DNA of 64,000 nt. Source: Globodera rostochiensis (lineage: Eukaryota; Nematoda; Chromadorea; Rhabditida; Heteroderidae). The translations under genes and the position numbers were made by a program. The DNA is taken from the NCBI GenBank assembly GCA_018350325.1, contig JAEVLN010000013.1:2542124-2606123 (forward strand), read 5' to 3'. Shown here piece after piece: positions 48,301-59,017 of this stretch (positions within the stretch are counted from its first letter, which is position 1; every line of letters begins with the position of its first letter). The notes beneath the pieces were generated by a model. It was not told where the DNA came from. It ran no database searches and worked only from the letters and a program-made list of their open reading frames with translations.

Positions 48301-51300
48301 GTTTCGGTTGGTTACCCCTCCCCGTCAATTTCTTTCCGTTTTACCCCCCGCCCCCCCCCCATTTCAGCGCTCGGTTATTTCCTTTCTCCAACGCCCGCTG
48401 TCGCCGACTTTTGTATTTTGACTGCTGTCGGCGTGGCGATGGATTATTTCTATCAGGCAATCAATCAACAGATAAAGCTTGAACCGAGACTTACCAGGGT
48501 CCCGGGCGGGAGTCGGACCCCCCCCCCCCCCTCTCCCAGAATTGAATTTGACCGAGACTTACCAGGGTCCCGGGCGGGAGTCGGACCCCCCCCCCCCCCC
48601 TCTCCCAGATTGAATTGAACCGAGACTTACCAGGGTCCCGGGCGGGAGTCGGACCCCCCCCCCCCCCCCCCCCCTCCCAGAATTGAATTGAACCGAGACT
48701 TACCAGGGTCCCGGGCGGGAGTCGGACCCCCCCCCCCCCCTCTCCCAGAATTGAATTGAACCGAGACTTACCAGGGTCCCGGGCGGAGTCGGACCCCCCC
48801 CCCCCCCCTCCCAGAATTGAATTGAACCGAGACTTACCAGGGTCCGGGCGGGAGTCGGACCCCCCCCCCCCTCTCCCAGAATTGAATTGAACCGAGACTT
48901 ACCAGGTCCCGGGCGGGAGTCGGACCCCCCCCCCCTCTCCCAGAATTGAATTGAACCGAGACTACCAGGGTCCCGGGCGGGAGTCGGACCCCCCCCCCCC
49001 TCTCCCAGAATTGAATTGAACCAGACTTACCAGGGTCCCGGGCGGGAGTCGGACCCCCCCCCCCCCCCCTCTCCCAGAATTAATTGAACCGAGACTTACC
49101 AGGGTCCCGGGCGGGAGTCGGACCCCCCCCCCCCTCTCCCGAATTGAATTGAACCGAGACTTACCAGGGTCCCGGGCGGGAGTCGGACCCCTCCCCCCCC
49201 TCCCAGAATTGAATTGAACCGAGACTTACCAGGGTCCCGGGCGGGAGTCGGACCCCCCCCCCCTCTCCCAGAATTGAATTGAACCGAGACTTACCAGGGT
49301 CCCGGGCGGGAGTCGGACCCCCCCCCCCCCCCTCCCAGAATTGAATTGAACCGAGACTTACCAGGGTCCCGGGCGGAGTCGGACCCCCCCCCCCCCCTCT
49401 CCCAGAATTGAATTGAACCGAGACTTACCAGGGTCCGGGCGGGAGTCGGACCCCCCCCCCCCCTCTCCCAGAATTGAATTGAACCGAGACTTACAGGGTC
49501 CCGGGCGGGAGTCGGACCCCCCCCCCCCCCCCCTCTCCCAGAATTGAATTGAACGAGACTTACCAGGGTCCCGGGCGGGAGTCGGACCCCCCCCCCTCTC
49601 CCAGAATTGAATGAACCGAGACTTACCAGGGTCCCGGGCGGGAGTTGGACCCCCCCCCCCTCTCCCAGAATGAATTGAACCGAGACTTACCAGGGTCCCG
49701 GGCGGGAGTCGGACCCCCCCCCCCCCCTCTCCAGAATTGAATTGAACCGAGACTTAACAGGGTCCCGGGCGGGAGTCGGACCCCCCCCCCCCTCCCAGAA
49801 TTGAAATGAACCGAGACTTACCAGGGTCCCGGGCGGGAGTCGGACCCCCCCCCCTCTCCCAGAATTGAATTGAACCGAGACTTACCAGGGTCCCGGGCGG
49901 GAGTCGGCCCCCCCCCTCTCCCAGAATTGAATTGAACCGAGACTTACCAGGGTCCCGGGCGGGAGTGGACCCCCCCCCCCCCCTCCCAGAATTGAATTGA
50001 ACCAAGACTTACCAGGGTCCCGGGCGGAGTCGGACCCCCCCCCCCCTCCCAGAATTGAATTGAACCAAGACTTACCAGGGTCCCGGCGGGAGTCGGACCC
50101 CCCCCCCCTCTCCCAGAATTGAATTGAACCGAGACTTACCAGGTCCCGGGCGGGAGTCGGACCCCCCCCTCTCCCAGAATTGAATTGAACCAAGACTTAC
50201 CAGGTCCCGGGCGGGAGTCGGACCCCCCCCCCCCCCTCCCAGAATTGAATTGAACCAAGACTACCAGGGTCCCGGGCGGGAGTCGGACCCCCCCCCCTCT
50301 CCCAGAATTGAATTGAACCGGACTTACCAGGGTCCCGGGCGGGAGTCGGACCCCCCCCCCTCTCCCAGAATTGAATTGACCGAGACTTACCAGGGTCCCG
50401 GGCGGGAGTCGGACCCCCCCCCCCCCCCCTCTCCCAGATTGAATTGAACCGAGACTTACCAGGGTCCCGGGCGGGAGTCGGACCCCCCCCCCCCCCCCTC
50501 CCAGAATTGAATTGAACCAAGACTTACCAGGGTCCCGGGCGGGAGTCGGACCCCCCCTCTCCCAGAATTGAATTGAACCGAGACTTACCAGGGTCCCGGG
50601 CGGGAGTCGGACCCCCCCCCCCCTCTCCCAGAATTGAATTGAACCGAGACTTACCAGGGTCCCGGGCGGGAGTCGACCCCCCCCCCCTCTCCCAGAATTG
50701 AATTGAACCGAGACTTACCAGGGTCCCGGGCGGAGTCGGACCCCCCCCCCTCTCCCAGAATTAATTGAACCGAGACTTACCAGGGTCCCGGGGGGAGTCG
50801 GACCCCCCCCCCCCCCCCCAGAACATGTCTTTGGTTAAGGTCACTTTCTTCGGTGCCATGATGGTCTATGGAGGGATGCGCGAGGACCAGGGTGGGCTGA
50901 TTGACTATTTCCGGTATTGGCACTGTACCGGAAAGATTTTCTAACGGCGTCTATTGCAGTTGCAAAACGGCATCCAACAGTGGCACCCTGCAAATTAGTG
51001 CCAGACCCCCGGGGGGAAGACGGCTGACGGACGAACTGAACGAACGTAAGCGTGGTGCTGATCAGTGCATTAACTTTACTACCCTTTAGCAACGATTATG
51101 CACCGCTTTTTCAAGCAGTACTTCGGCCCGTTTATCCTTCGCCAGGAAGTGAAGGCGCTCAGTTGGGTGGTTTTCCTCCTTTACATTTGCGTGTCTTTCT
51201 ACGGCTGTGCCAACATGCGAGTGGACATTTCCCCAAAAGTGCGCCCTTAGTGAATGTTTTATTTTTAAAGCCTTTGCTTCTCCAGAAATATATCCGCGAC

Positions 51301-53990
51301 AATTCGCCCATCCAAACATTCGTTTATCTGGCAGACAAATACATTTGGGCCGATAATGTCATGCCCTCCATGCACATAATGAACCCGCCGGACTTTCGGA
51401 ACGCCACAGATAATCTTTTGGCATTTTGTTTTCCTTTGATTTGCATTTGAAGTACAGTAATCCAAATTGTTTGGCCAAATGCATGGCCTGATCGCTTCCT
51501 TCCTTTTGAACAGAGGGCCCGTTTCAATGAGATGGTCTTCCGTTTGGAGAACACCCGGCAAGTTTCGTGGAGAAGACGTCGGCCAATGTTTATCCGTTTT
51601 AGGTACAGCATCGGCCGCGTGTCCACCAACCTTTGGGCAAGTCGAAGGCAAAGTCAGGTGAATGGTGGCCCCTTTTCAGCTGTGGGAGTACCAATCCTTC
51701 CTCAACGACTTCGCCGAGGTCAACTACGAAAGGGACTTCTATAAGCGCTTCTATCTGAGGAACTTCTTCAGCCAGTTCGACTACCAACAGTTCAGAGGCA
51801 ATTTGGGAGCGTTTCAGGGCGGGAGAGTTTGTCTCTTCAGGAATGGTCAAGATCATGGACGACGTTGCGGACGGACAGCCGTGCATCAAGGCGTTCACCT
51901 TCCAGACCAGCTTCTACGGACTGGACTCCTGGGACAAAAGTGCGTCTGTCTGTTTCTTTTTGCGCATGCTCTTCTGATCCAATCTGATCTGATTTCCCAT
52001 AAATGTTGGCTTCGCCCTTTCAGGACAGACTGAGCTGTTCCGGTGGCGTTCCATCCTTGCCCAGTTCCCGGAGTTTGGCCCCTTCCTGGCCGGCATCTTC
52101 TCCCCGTTCCTCATCGACCAGCGCCGTACCATCGCCCCCTCCTCCATGCAATCCGTAGGCTCCGCCGTGGCCGTCATGACGCTGATTTCGCTGTTTTTTC
52201 TGCCGGACAAGGCAAGGCCCGCGGAAGTTTTAATTTAAAACCCCCCCCCCCCCCCGGAGAAGTTTTAGTTTTAAACCCCCTCCCCCCCCGGAGAAGTTTT
52301 ACTTTTAACCCCCCCCCCCCCCCGGAGAAGTTTTTAGTTTTAAACCCCCCCCCCCCCCCCCGGAGAAGTTTTAGTTTTAAACCCCCTCCCCCCCCGGAGA
52401 AGTTTTAGTTTAAACCCCCCCCCCCCCGGAGAAGTTTTAGTTTAAACCCCCTCCCCCCCCCCCCCCCCCGGAGAAGTTTTAGTTTTAAACCCCCCCCCCC
52501 CCCCGAGAAGTTTAGTTTTAAACCCCCCCCCGGAGAAGTTTTAGTTTTAACCCCCCCCCCCCCCCCCCCCCGGAGAAGTTTTAGTTTAAACCCCCTCCCC
52601 CCCCCGGAGAAGTTTTAGTTTTAAAACACCCGGAAGAAGTTTTAGGTACAAACCCCCCCCCCCCGGAGAAGTTTTAGTTTTAAACCCCCCCCCCCCCGGA
52701 GAATTTAGTTTTAACCCCCCCCCCGAGAATTTTAGTTTTAACCCCCCCCCCCCCCCGGAGAATTTAGTTTTAAACCCCCCCCCCGAGAAGTTTTAGTTTT
52801 AACCCCCCCCCCCGGAGAAAGTTTGTTTTAAACCCCCCCCCCCCGAGAAGTTTTAGTTTTAAAACCCCCCCCCCCCCGAGAGTTTTAGTTTAAACCCCCC
52901 CCCCGGAGATGTTTTAGTTTTAAACCCCCCCCCCCCCCCGAGAAGTTTTAGTTTTAAACCCCCCCCCCCCCCGAGAAGTTTTAGTTTTAACCCCCCCCCC
53001 CCCGGAGAAGTTTTAGTTTTAAACCCCCCTCCCCCCCCCCCCGGAGAAGTTTTAGTTTAAACCCCCCCCCCCCCCCGGAGAAGTTTTAGTTTTAAACCCC
53101 CCCCCCCCGGAGAAGTTTAGTTTTAACCCCCCCCCCCCCCCCCCGGAAGTCCCCCCCCCCGGAGAAGTTTTAGTTAAAACCCCCCCCCCCGGAGAAGTTT
53201 TAGTTTTAAACCCCCCCCCCCGGAGAAGTTTTAGTTTAAACCCCCCCCCCCGGAGAAGTTGTAGTTTTAAAACCTCCCCCGGCGAAGTTTAGTTTTAAAC
53301 CTTCCCCGGAGAAGTTTTAGTTTTAAACCCCACTCCGCCTTTAGCAGTCCGTCTTCTTCATGTCCTTCTCTCTGATTTCCATCTCTTGCGGTGTCTGCGG
53401 CTTTCTCTGGTCCATTTTGTCTTTGACTGCTGATCAGTGCAGTGTCCGCCACTCATTTAGCCTCTGGGGGTCCGACCTCGACTCCGTTTCCATGGGCTGC
53501 ATCATCATGGCTATTGGCCTTGCCGTGGACTTTTCCATCCACATCTGCTACCGCTACAACCGATGTTCCGAGGAAGTGGCTTCGATGACAGCGGAGCAAA
53601 AAGTGATCGAAACACTGTCGATCGTCGGGTGAATGGTCTAAGTCAAGCCACTCGTTTTATCGTTTTCCTTTAGCTTCCCGGTGCTTCAGGCGGGATGCTC
53701 AACTCTTTGGGCCATGGTACTGCTTGCTCTTCCCGCCCTCCATAATGTCCGCCCTTTCAGACAACCCTGCCGCTGGTCCAGGCTTACCTCGTCCGCGTTT
53801 TCTTTCAGGTCACTCCCTCCCGTCTCTTCCGCTCGTCTCACCAATTCAACCAATTTCCCCTCACCAGACTGTCGTGTTGGTCTGTGTGTTCGGCCTTTTG
53901 CACGCCCTCCTTTGGCTACCCCAATTCATTTCCGCTTTGGACCCCTGCGAACGGATTCCGCGACGAGTTCGGCATCCCCACGGGCACTGA
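45383..53990 (+). CDS. Patched-related multi-pass membrane protein (PTR type)
   Basis: A sterol-sensing, RND-fold membrane protein; the nematode PTR family acts in moulting, cuticle and membrane traffic. About 20 exons. Recognisable parts: the N-terminal region (RTYGAFVGRNPGKV), the first membrane helix (FLMGLFTLATLPGLAFVRI, about 45640-45700), an extracellular domain through 47020, a sterol-sensing domain with MEAFFGVISVCLSLAATFG and the family motif GVDDAFLLLGAW (48055-48110), ALGYFLSPTPAVADFCILTAVGVAMDYFYQ written here only as positions 48366-48456, then VTFFGAMMVYGG at 50841, a second extracellular domain (51290-52100) and the C-terminal membrane block (MGCIIMAIGLAVDFSIH at 53490, then FGLLHALLWLP at 53890). 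The stop is at 53988-53990 and AATAAA at about 54058. Three introns begin with GC (46861, 48457, 52212) and three are filled with tandem repeats. Confidence 0.88.
47021..47576 (+). repeat. 83-bp tandem repeat copying an exon end and its donor
   Basis: About 6.6 near-identical copies; each includes AATTTCATCCTCCACAAG followed by TCAGTGACAAAGTGACG. The first copy is the end of a coding exon of the patched-related gene with its 5' splice site (CACAA/GTCAGT); the rest lie in the intron, so the intron contains six decoy copies of the junction. Confidence 0.92.
48480..50820. repeat. Intronic C-run minisatellite, array 2
   Basis: About 36 copies of a roughly 65-bp unit: C homopolymer, TCTCCCAGAATTGAATTGAA, CCGAGACTTACCAGGGTC, CCGGGCGGGAGTCGGA. 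It fills the intron of the patched-related gene between exons ending 48456 and starting 50841. Every unit has CTCTCCCAG after the C tract (3' splice-like), and on the opposite strand CTGGTAAGTCTCG (5' splice-like). Single-base deletions recur every 59 bp from 48550 to 50792. Confidence 0.95.
52225..53335. repeat. Intronic C-run minisatellite, array 3
   Basis: About 28 copies of a 35-45-bp unit: C homopolymer, GGAGAAGTTTTAG, TTTTAAA. It fills the intron between exons ending 52211 and starting 53344 of the patched-related gene. Copies differ by one-base losses in A, T and G runs, but with no regular spacing. Each unit has GTTTTAG, resembling an acceptor. Confidence 0.93.
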
Positions 53991-56442
53991 TTGATGAAGG
54001 AAGCAGACGAAAAGCCTTTCTCCTTCTCCCTCTCTCTTTCACTGAACCTGTGAAGAAAATAAATGTGGACGCAAGTGCCGGCTGATGACTGTTTCTTTCA
54101 TTTCCCCCCCCCCCTCCCTCCCTCCCTCCCCCATTTTACATTTTTTTCTAAATTTCATTCATCCCCCTCAACAGCGCTTAATTGCGGCTTTTTTGACGAA
54201 TGGCCGACACTGGACAAATAAGCATTTAATTGTCGGCCCTTCTTCAACAAGGCGGCCCGAAAGGAATGTGGTGATGGCTGCTAAGGATGTTTGGGGGGGG
54301 GGGCGGTTGGCGTTTTGGCACAGAAACGGACGGACGGCACCGGGGCATCGAGGTTCTTCACTTCTCTTCAACAAATCCATAAACCATTTTCTCTTTTCAG
54401 TTTCCTCAAATATAATTAAGTGAAATTGCCGGGGGGGGGGAGGGGGGTTGAGCATGATCCCGTCTTATCCCCCCCCCCCATTTCCAAATCCATTTGTAAG
54501 ATTGCCCTCCCGCCTCCCATCCGGTGTAAATCTTTTGCAGATGATTAAATCCGATCGTAACATCTAACCTCAAATTTTGCCATTGTACGGTAAAGAAAAG
54601 GAGAGAAGCCAACACAAGTGATTATTACCGTATCTAGGGATTCCTTTGTCAGCAGATGCCCGACCATCCCATCGCCTAACACTGTCAACTCACTCCTTCC
54701 CGACTTTGTTCACCCCCCCCCCCCCCCACCTCCACACCCCCCCCCCCACCTCCACAACCCCCCCCCCTCCCCCCCCCCCACCTCCAACCCCCCCCCCTCC
54801 CCACCTCCACAACCCCCCCCCCACCTCCACACCCCCCCTCCCCCTCCCCCCACCTCCACACCCCCCCACCTCCACACCCCCCCACCCCCTCCCCCCCCCA
54901 CCTCACAACCCCCCCCCCCTCCCCCCCCCCCACCTCCACACCCCCCCCCCTCCCCACCTCCACACCCCCCCCCCCTCCCCCCCCCCACCTCCACACCCCC
55001 CCCACCTCCACAACCCCCCCCCCACCTCCACACCCCCCCCTCCCCCTCCCCCCCACCTCCACACCCCCCCCACCTCCACACCCCCCACCTCCACACCCCC
55101 CCACCCCCTCCCCCCCCCACCTCCACAACCCCCCCCCCCCCCCCCCCCCCCACCTCCACACCCCCCCCCCTCCCCACCTCCACAACCCCCCCCCCCCTCC
55201 CCCCCCCACCTCCACACCCCCCCCACCTCCACAACCCCCCCCCCCACCTCCACACCCCCCCTCCCCCTCCCCCCCACCTCCACACCCCCCCCACCTCCAC
55301 AACCCCCCCCCCCCACCCCACACCCCCCCTCCCCCTCCCCCCCACCTCCACACCCCCCCTCCCCCTCCCCCCCCCACTCCACACCCCCCCCCCACCTCCA
55401 CAACCCCCCCCCCTCCCCCCTCCACACCCCCCCCCACCTCCACACCCCCCCTCCCCCTCCCCCCCACCTCCACACCCCCCTCCCCCTCCCCCCCACCTCC
55501 ACACCCCCCCTCCCCCTCCCCCCCACCTCCACACCCCCCTCCCCCTCCCCCCCCACCTCCACACCCCCCCCCACCTCCACACCCCCCCTCCCCCTCCCCC
55601 CCACCTCCACACCCCCTCCCCCTCGCCCCCCCACCTCCACACCCCCCCCACCTCGATTCACGCGCGGGAGTAATAGCTTCCCCTAAATCATCAGCTGATC
55701 TTTTGATGGTCTTTCTTCTCCCGAAATTAACCCGTCAGTGTGGTCGGGGTCCCCGCCCTCCAATTCCTTCCTCCCATTCCAATCACTTCCTTCCCCCCCC
55801 CCCCCCCCCCCCCCATTCATTCCCTTCCATTATTCGTTCCAGCAGAAGAGAATAGAAGCGGCAGAACAAAGGGGGGAGGGGGGAATGGGCAAATCGTCCT
55901 CAGCGCACCAAATGTAAGCCAAGCCGTAACTAACCCTCCTCCCACAAAAAAGTTCGTTCATTCCGTTGTCCGTGGACAGAAGGGAAAATGCGGGCACCGG
56001 GGGAAGGCAAGGCCCTAAAAGAAGGCATATTGGCAAATAAGAAAATAAGGCTTTGTATTATTCAAACGATTGATTTGGTCCGTCCGCCAAATCTCCCCAA
56101 CCCATCAAATGCCATAAAATCGAAGTAATTTCCCGTTTTCACATTTCATTTCCCATTATTTTGCGATGGAAATTTTTTGAGAGATGAGATGGTTCGTGCA
56201 TAACTGGAGAGAAACATGGGATTAGACGAGAATAGCCAAATTTAATCCCGCCCATCCCCCCCTCCCCGTTAAACAACATTGGAGGGCAGTGGAGAGGGGA
56301 GGGGGGGGGGGGATTGCGCAATGCCAACACTCCAACATCCGCTTCCCCCCCCCCCCCCACCTTCTTCCAGTCAAGTCACGCCCACCTCATTCGCTAATTC
56401 AATACCATTTTTCCATAAACTGATCCATTCCATCCGCTGACA
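53991..56442. other. Spacer dominated by C-rich low-complexity sequence
   Basis: Between the patched-related gene and the next gene nothing coding is supported. The AATAAA of the upstream gene lies at about 54058. The C-rich array at 54708-55665 and several C or G homopolymers (54108, 54289, 54432, 55792, 56300, 56346) make up much of the rest. Confidence 0.6.
54708..55665. repeat. C-rich low-complexity array (CCACCTCCACACC type)
   Basis: About 960 bp built only from C runs, CACCTCCACA and CTCCCC on the plus strand, with no G at all for most of its length. The long open frames here, proline-rich on one strand and glycine-rich on the other, are by-products. The opposite strand is G-run dense and could form quadruplexes. 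Confidence 0.95.
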
Positions 56443-57253
56443 ATGAGCGCCACCAATGCCAAATTTTTGTTCCTCGTCATCTCCTGCCTTTTGAGCAATG
56501 CTTTCGCTGCTGAACAATCCGCAGAAAGTATGAAAGCCAGACAGTTAACTATCTAACTTCAACTTTCCCCCCCCCCCATTTTAAGCCACAACGTCCGCTC
56601 AAACTTCCGCTGAGACTCCAACCACTTCAGCTTCTTCGGCAGGGGGACACGGCGACGAGAAGGGCGAGCGACAGCAAAGTGGCGCCGCAACAACTGCGGC
56701 CGAACCGGGACCGTCCGACCAAAAAGTGGGGAGGGGGCGGAAAGACCCCCCCCCCCAATTAACAAATTGTAATTACACAATTCAATCTGTCAGGTGAGCC
56801 CTCTGTCGGCTGAGAAGAGCAAACCCGAGGAGGGCGGAAGCGGCGGGGGAAAGGTACGGCGAACCGGACACTTCCCCAGACAATAGAATCCCTGGCCCCA
56901 AACAATTCTGAGGCCATATTTTTCAAATTCCTCGGCATTCCTAAAAGTTATCGGGGCAAAAAGACAGTCCCAAGGGCTGGGCCACCGTCCACTACTCATT
57001 CAGCAAGAGGCATCCAAAACGGCGTCCCCTTCGTCCGGGACCGGCGTCAGCAGTGGCACAGCCGCGAGCAGTGCCGAGGGTGAGCAAAGTCAGCCCGAAG
57101 CTAACTTTCCTCCCCCCCCCCCCCTCCCCCTCCCCAGTCAGTCACTCGGGATCAGCAGACCAACAACAGCAACCCGCCAACGGAGTCCCCTCCCTCGGCC
57201 CTCTGTCGGCCGTCTCTCTGTTGTCCTTCGCAATTTGCGCTTTTCTGTTCTAA
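56443..57253 (+). CDS. Small secreted Ser/Thr/Gly-rich protein, possibly GPI-anchored
   Basis: Five exons join in phase: 56443-56527, 56586-56725, 56794-56853, 57004-57079 and 57138-57253, giving 158 residues. Residues 1-23 form a clear signal peptide (FLFLVISCLLSNAFAA). The body is low-complexity, rich in Ser, Thr, Ala, Gly and Glu with clusters suited to O-glycosylation (TTSAQTSAETPTTSASS). The last 20 residues are hydrophobic (LSAVSLLSFAICAFLF) and end directly at the stop, as in GPI-anchored proteins. No known domain. Two introns have long C runs before the acceptor. The combination suggests a mucin-like surface-coat or secreted protein; any role in host interaction would be speculation. 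Confidence 0.8.
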
Positions 57254-58051
57254 ACATACGAAGGTTCGACAATTCGAATTGCATTCGAACAGAGTGATTT
57301 GTACTCACAAAAGATTCATTTCGCTTTCATTCCTTCATATCCCTTTTCCCACGCAAACATCCGGTTGAATTGCCTCTAGAAGATATTGTCGGCCTCCAAT
57401 TAACCATCAGACAAATTGAAAGCATCTAACAAAGTCCAATTCAAAAAACTGGCACTTGTGGAGTTTGTATCTTTGGCCTTTGAAGTCAATCCAACAAAAT
57501 ACTTTTTCAGAGCCCGGCGGCCGACTACCACCGGGAAAGGCCCCCGGATTCCTTCTGTAGGCCAGTCAATGGGGCCCCACTTTCTCACCAAAGGAAATTG
57601 GTAATTTGTAAGCTGCTCTTTATTTCACTCACATCGAACCCAGGTTAGAACAGCTTTGCCCAGGTAACATCAAGTCTCGGGCGGTAGTACCATCGGTTGT
57701 TATACTTTTTATTAAAAAGAAAACAACCAAAGCAAAGGGAGATCGGACACAACCACAAACCTCACAAGTACCAAAAAATTTTGCAAAATTTCATTATACC
57801 AAACGAGACCAAAAGAATAATCGTTTCGATTTGTCACGAGATTCAATTTAACGACGAATATCAACCAACATAATCCATCCATTCACATCCTTCTGTCTGA
57901 GGCCACTCTTTCTCTCCCCCGCCCATCTGTCAGCCATTTCCATTTTCTTTTCACCGATAAAACGTCATAAAAAATGAAATGCAAGGCCGAAGATCTGTTA
58001 GCAAAGAGTGATTTGGGTGTCGGTCTGCCTTTCTGCTTAAACAATCGTCGA
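57254..58051. other. Convergent spacer
   Basis: Lies between the secreted-protein gene (+) and the BORCS6-like gene (-). Short open frames on both strands at 57400-57600 show no domain or splice support. Nothing else is recognised. Confidence 0.5.
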
Positions 58052-58714
58052 TCACTGGCGGAAAGGCACAATCCCAACGATGAAATGCTCTTCGAACAAA
58101 TCCAACAGCCGTTTGATGTCTTTGATCTGCTGCAGTAACTTCTCAATGCCCCGCATGGACTCGTTGAACTCCTCCGTCTTCGCCAGCATCTTATGAGCAG
58201 AAGCGCAGTAACTTTGGGGCGCAGACCGTAAATGTACTTACCGTATACATCGAACGAATGGACGCGTCGACCGAATCGCAAGTCGAATTCACCACAGAGC
58301 CAAACATTTGGGTGGACTCGCAAGTCTGAGAGTGGAAGAATTCTGCCGCATTTCACCAAATATTGAGTAAAAAACAAATTGAGTTGGGTTTAATAGACCG
58401 GACAGTTTTCTTCCATTAATAACCAATTAAGACGAAAGGATTCCCCGAACAATTGCTGCGATAACAACTAACAATTCACAACCAACCAAGTCGCTCATCC
58501 CCCGGAGAGAACCTAAAAAGCACAAAATGCCTCAACATCGCCCCCAACCCCCCCCCCCCCCCCACACCAACAAACCCCTCAAATCGCGCAATGCCATGTC
58601 AATGCCGGAGGCGATGGACTGCGCGTGCGTCTCCAACTCGAGCAGAAATTGGGCGGAAGAGTCGGGAACGAGTTCGGCCGACAAGCGCCGCCGCAGGGGA
58701 AGAGATGGGTCCAT
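58052..58714 (-). CDS. BORCS6 (lyspersin)-like BORC subunit
   Basis: A likely subunit of BORC, the complex that couples lysosomes to Arl8 and kinesin. Three exons on the minus strand: 58714-58568, 58325-58244 and 58189-58052, all in phase, giving about 121 residues. It is all-helical: LLELETHAQSIASGIDMALRDL, then VVNSTCDSVDASIRSMYTMLAKTEE, then KLLQQIKDIKRLLDLFEEHF. The order 'HAQ..AS.ID..L.DL', 'S.D..I..MY..MAK.EE' and 'QIK.IKRL.D..E' recalls the C-terminal half of BORCS6. The protein is shorter than the vertebrate one, which has a long disordered N-terminus; upstream exons could be missed. It lies about 300 bp downstream of the ASCC2-like gene on the same strand. Confidence 0.7.
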
Positions 58715-59017
58715 CGGAACGGAAGAACAACTGGAAAACTGAGAACCAAAAGACCAACAACGATTTTTACTTATTTCTTTCCAATCTGAATACGTAGATC
58801 GTTCTGTCGATGGCTCCAATTCTAAGCACAAAAGAATAAACATAAAGTGTTCGGGTCCGTGACTCCCGTCATTGGACAATAATTGCAACTTCCGGTCGAA
58901 TAACGCTTCACGGAACAAGATGAAAGTAAGCCAAGGAATAGAACCAATCCATAAAAATCCCAGGACACCCGCGGTTTATTTTCAAATTGTTTACGGCTTA
59001 AGAAAACAGAAAAAGGT

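Noticed and set aside
48480..50820. Array 2 considered as a CRISPR array
   Set aside because: There are no variable spacers; the whole unit repeats, the host is eukaryotic and the array sits inside an intron.
54618..55686. Long proline-rich (+) and glycine-rich (-) open frames of 250-350 codons
   Set aside because: Low-complexity C-rich DNA with no stop codons by composition; no G on the plus strand, no domain, no clear gene structure.
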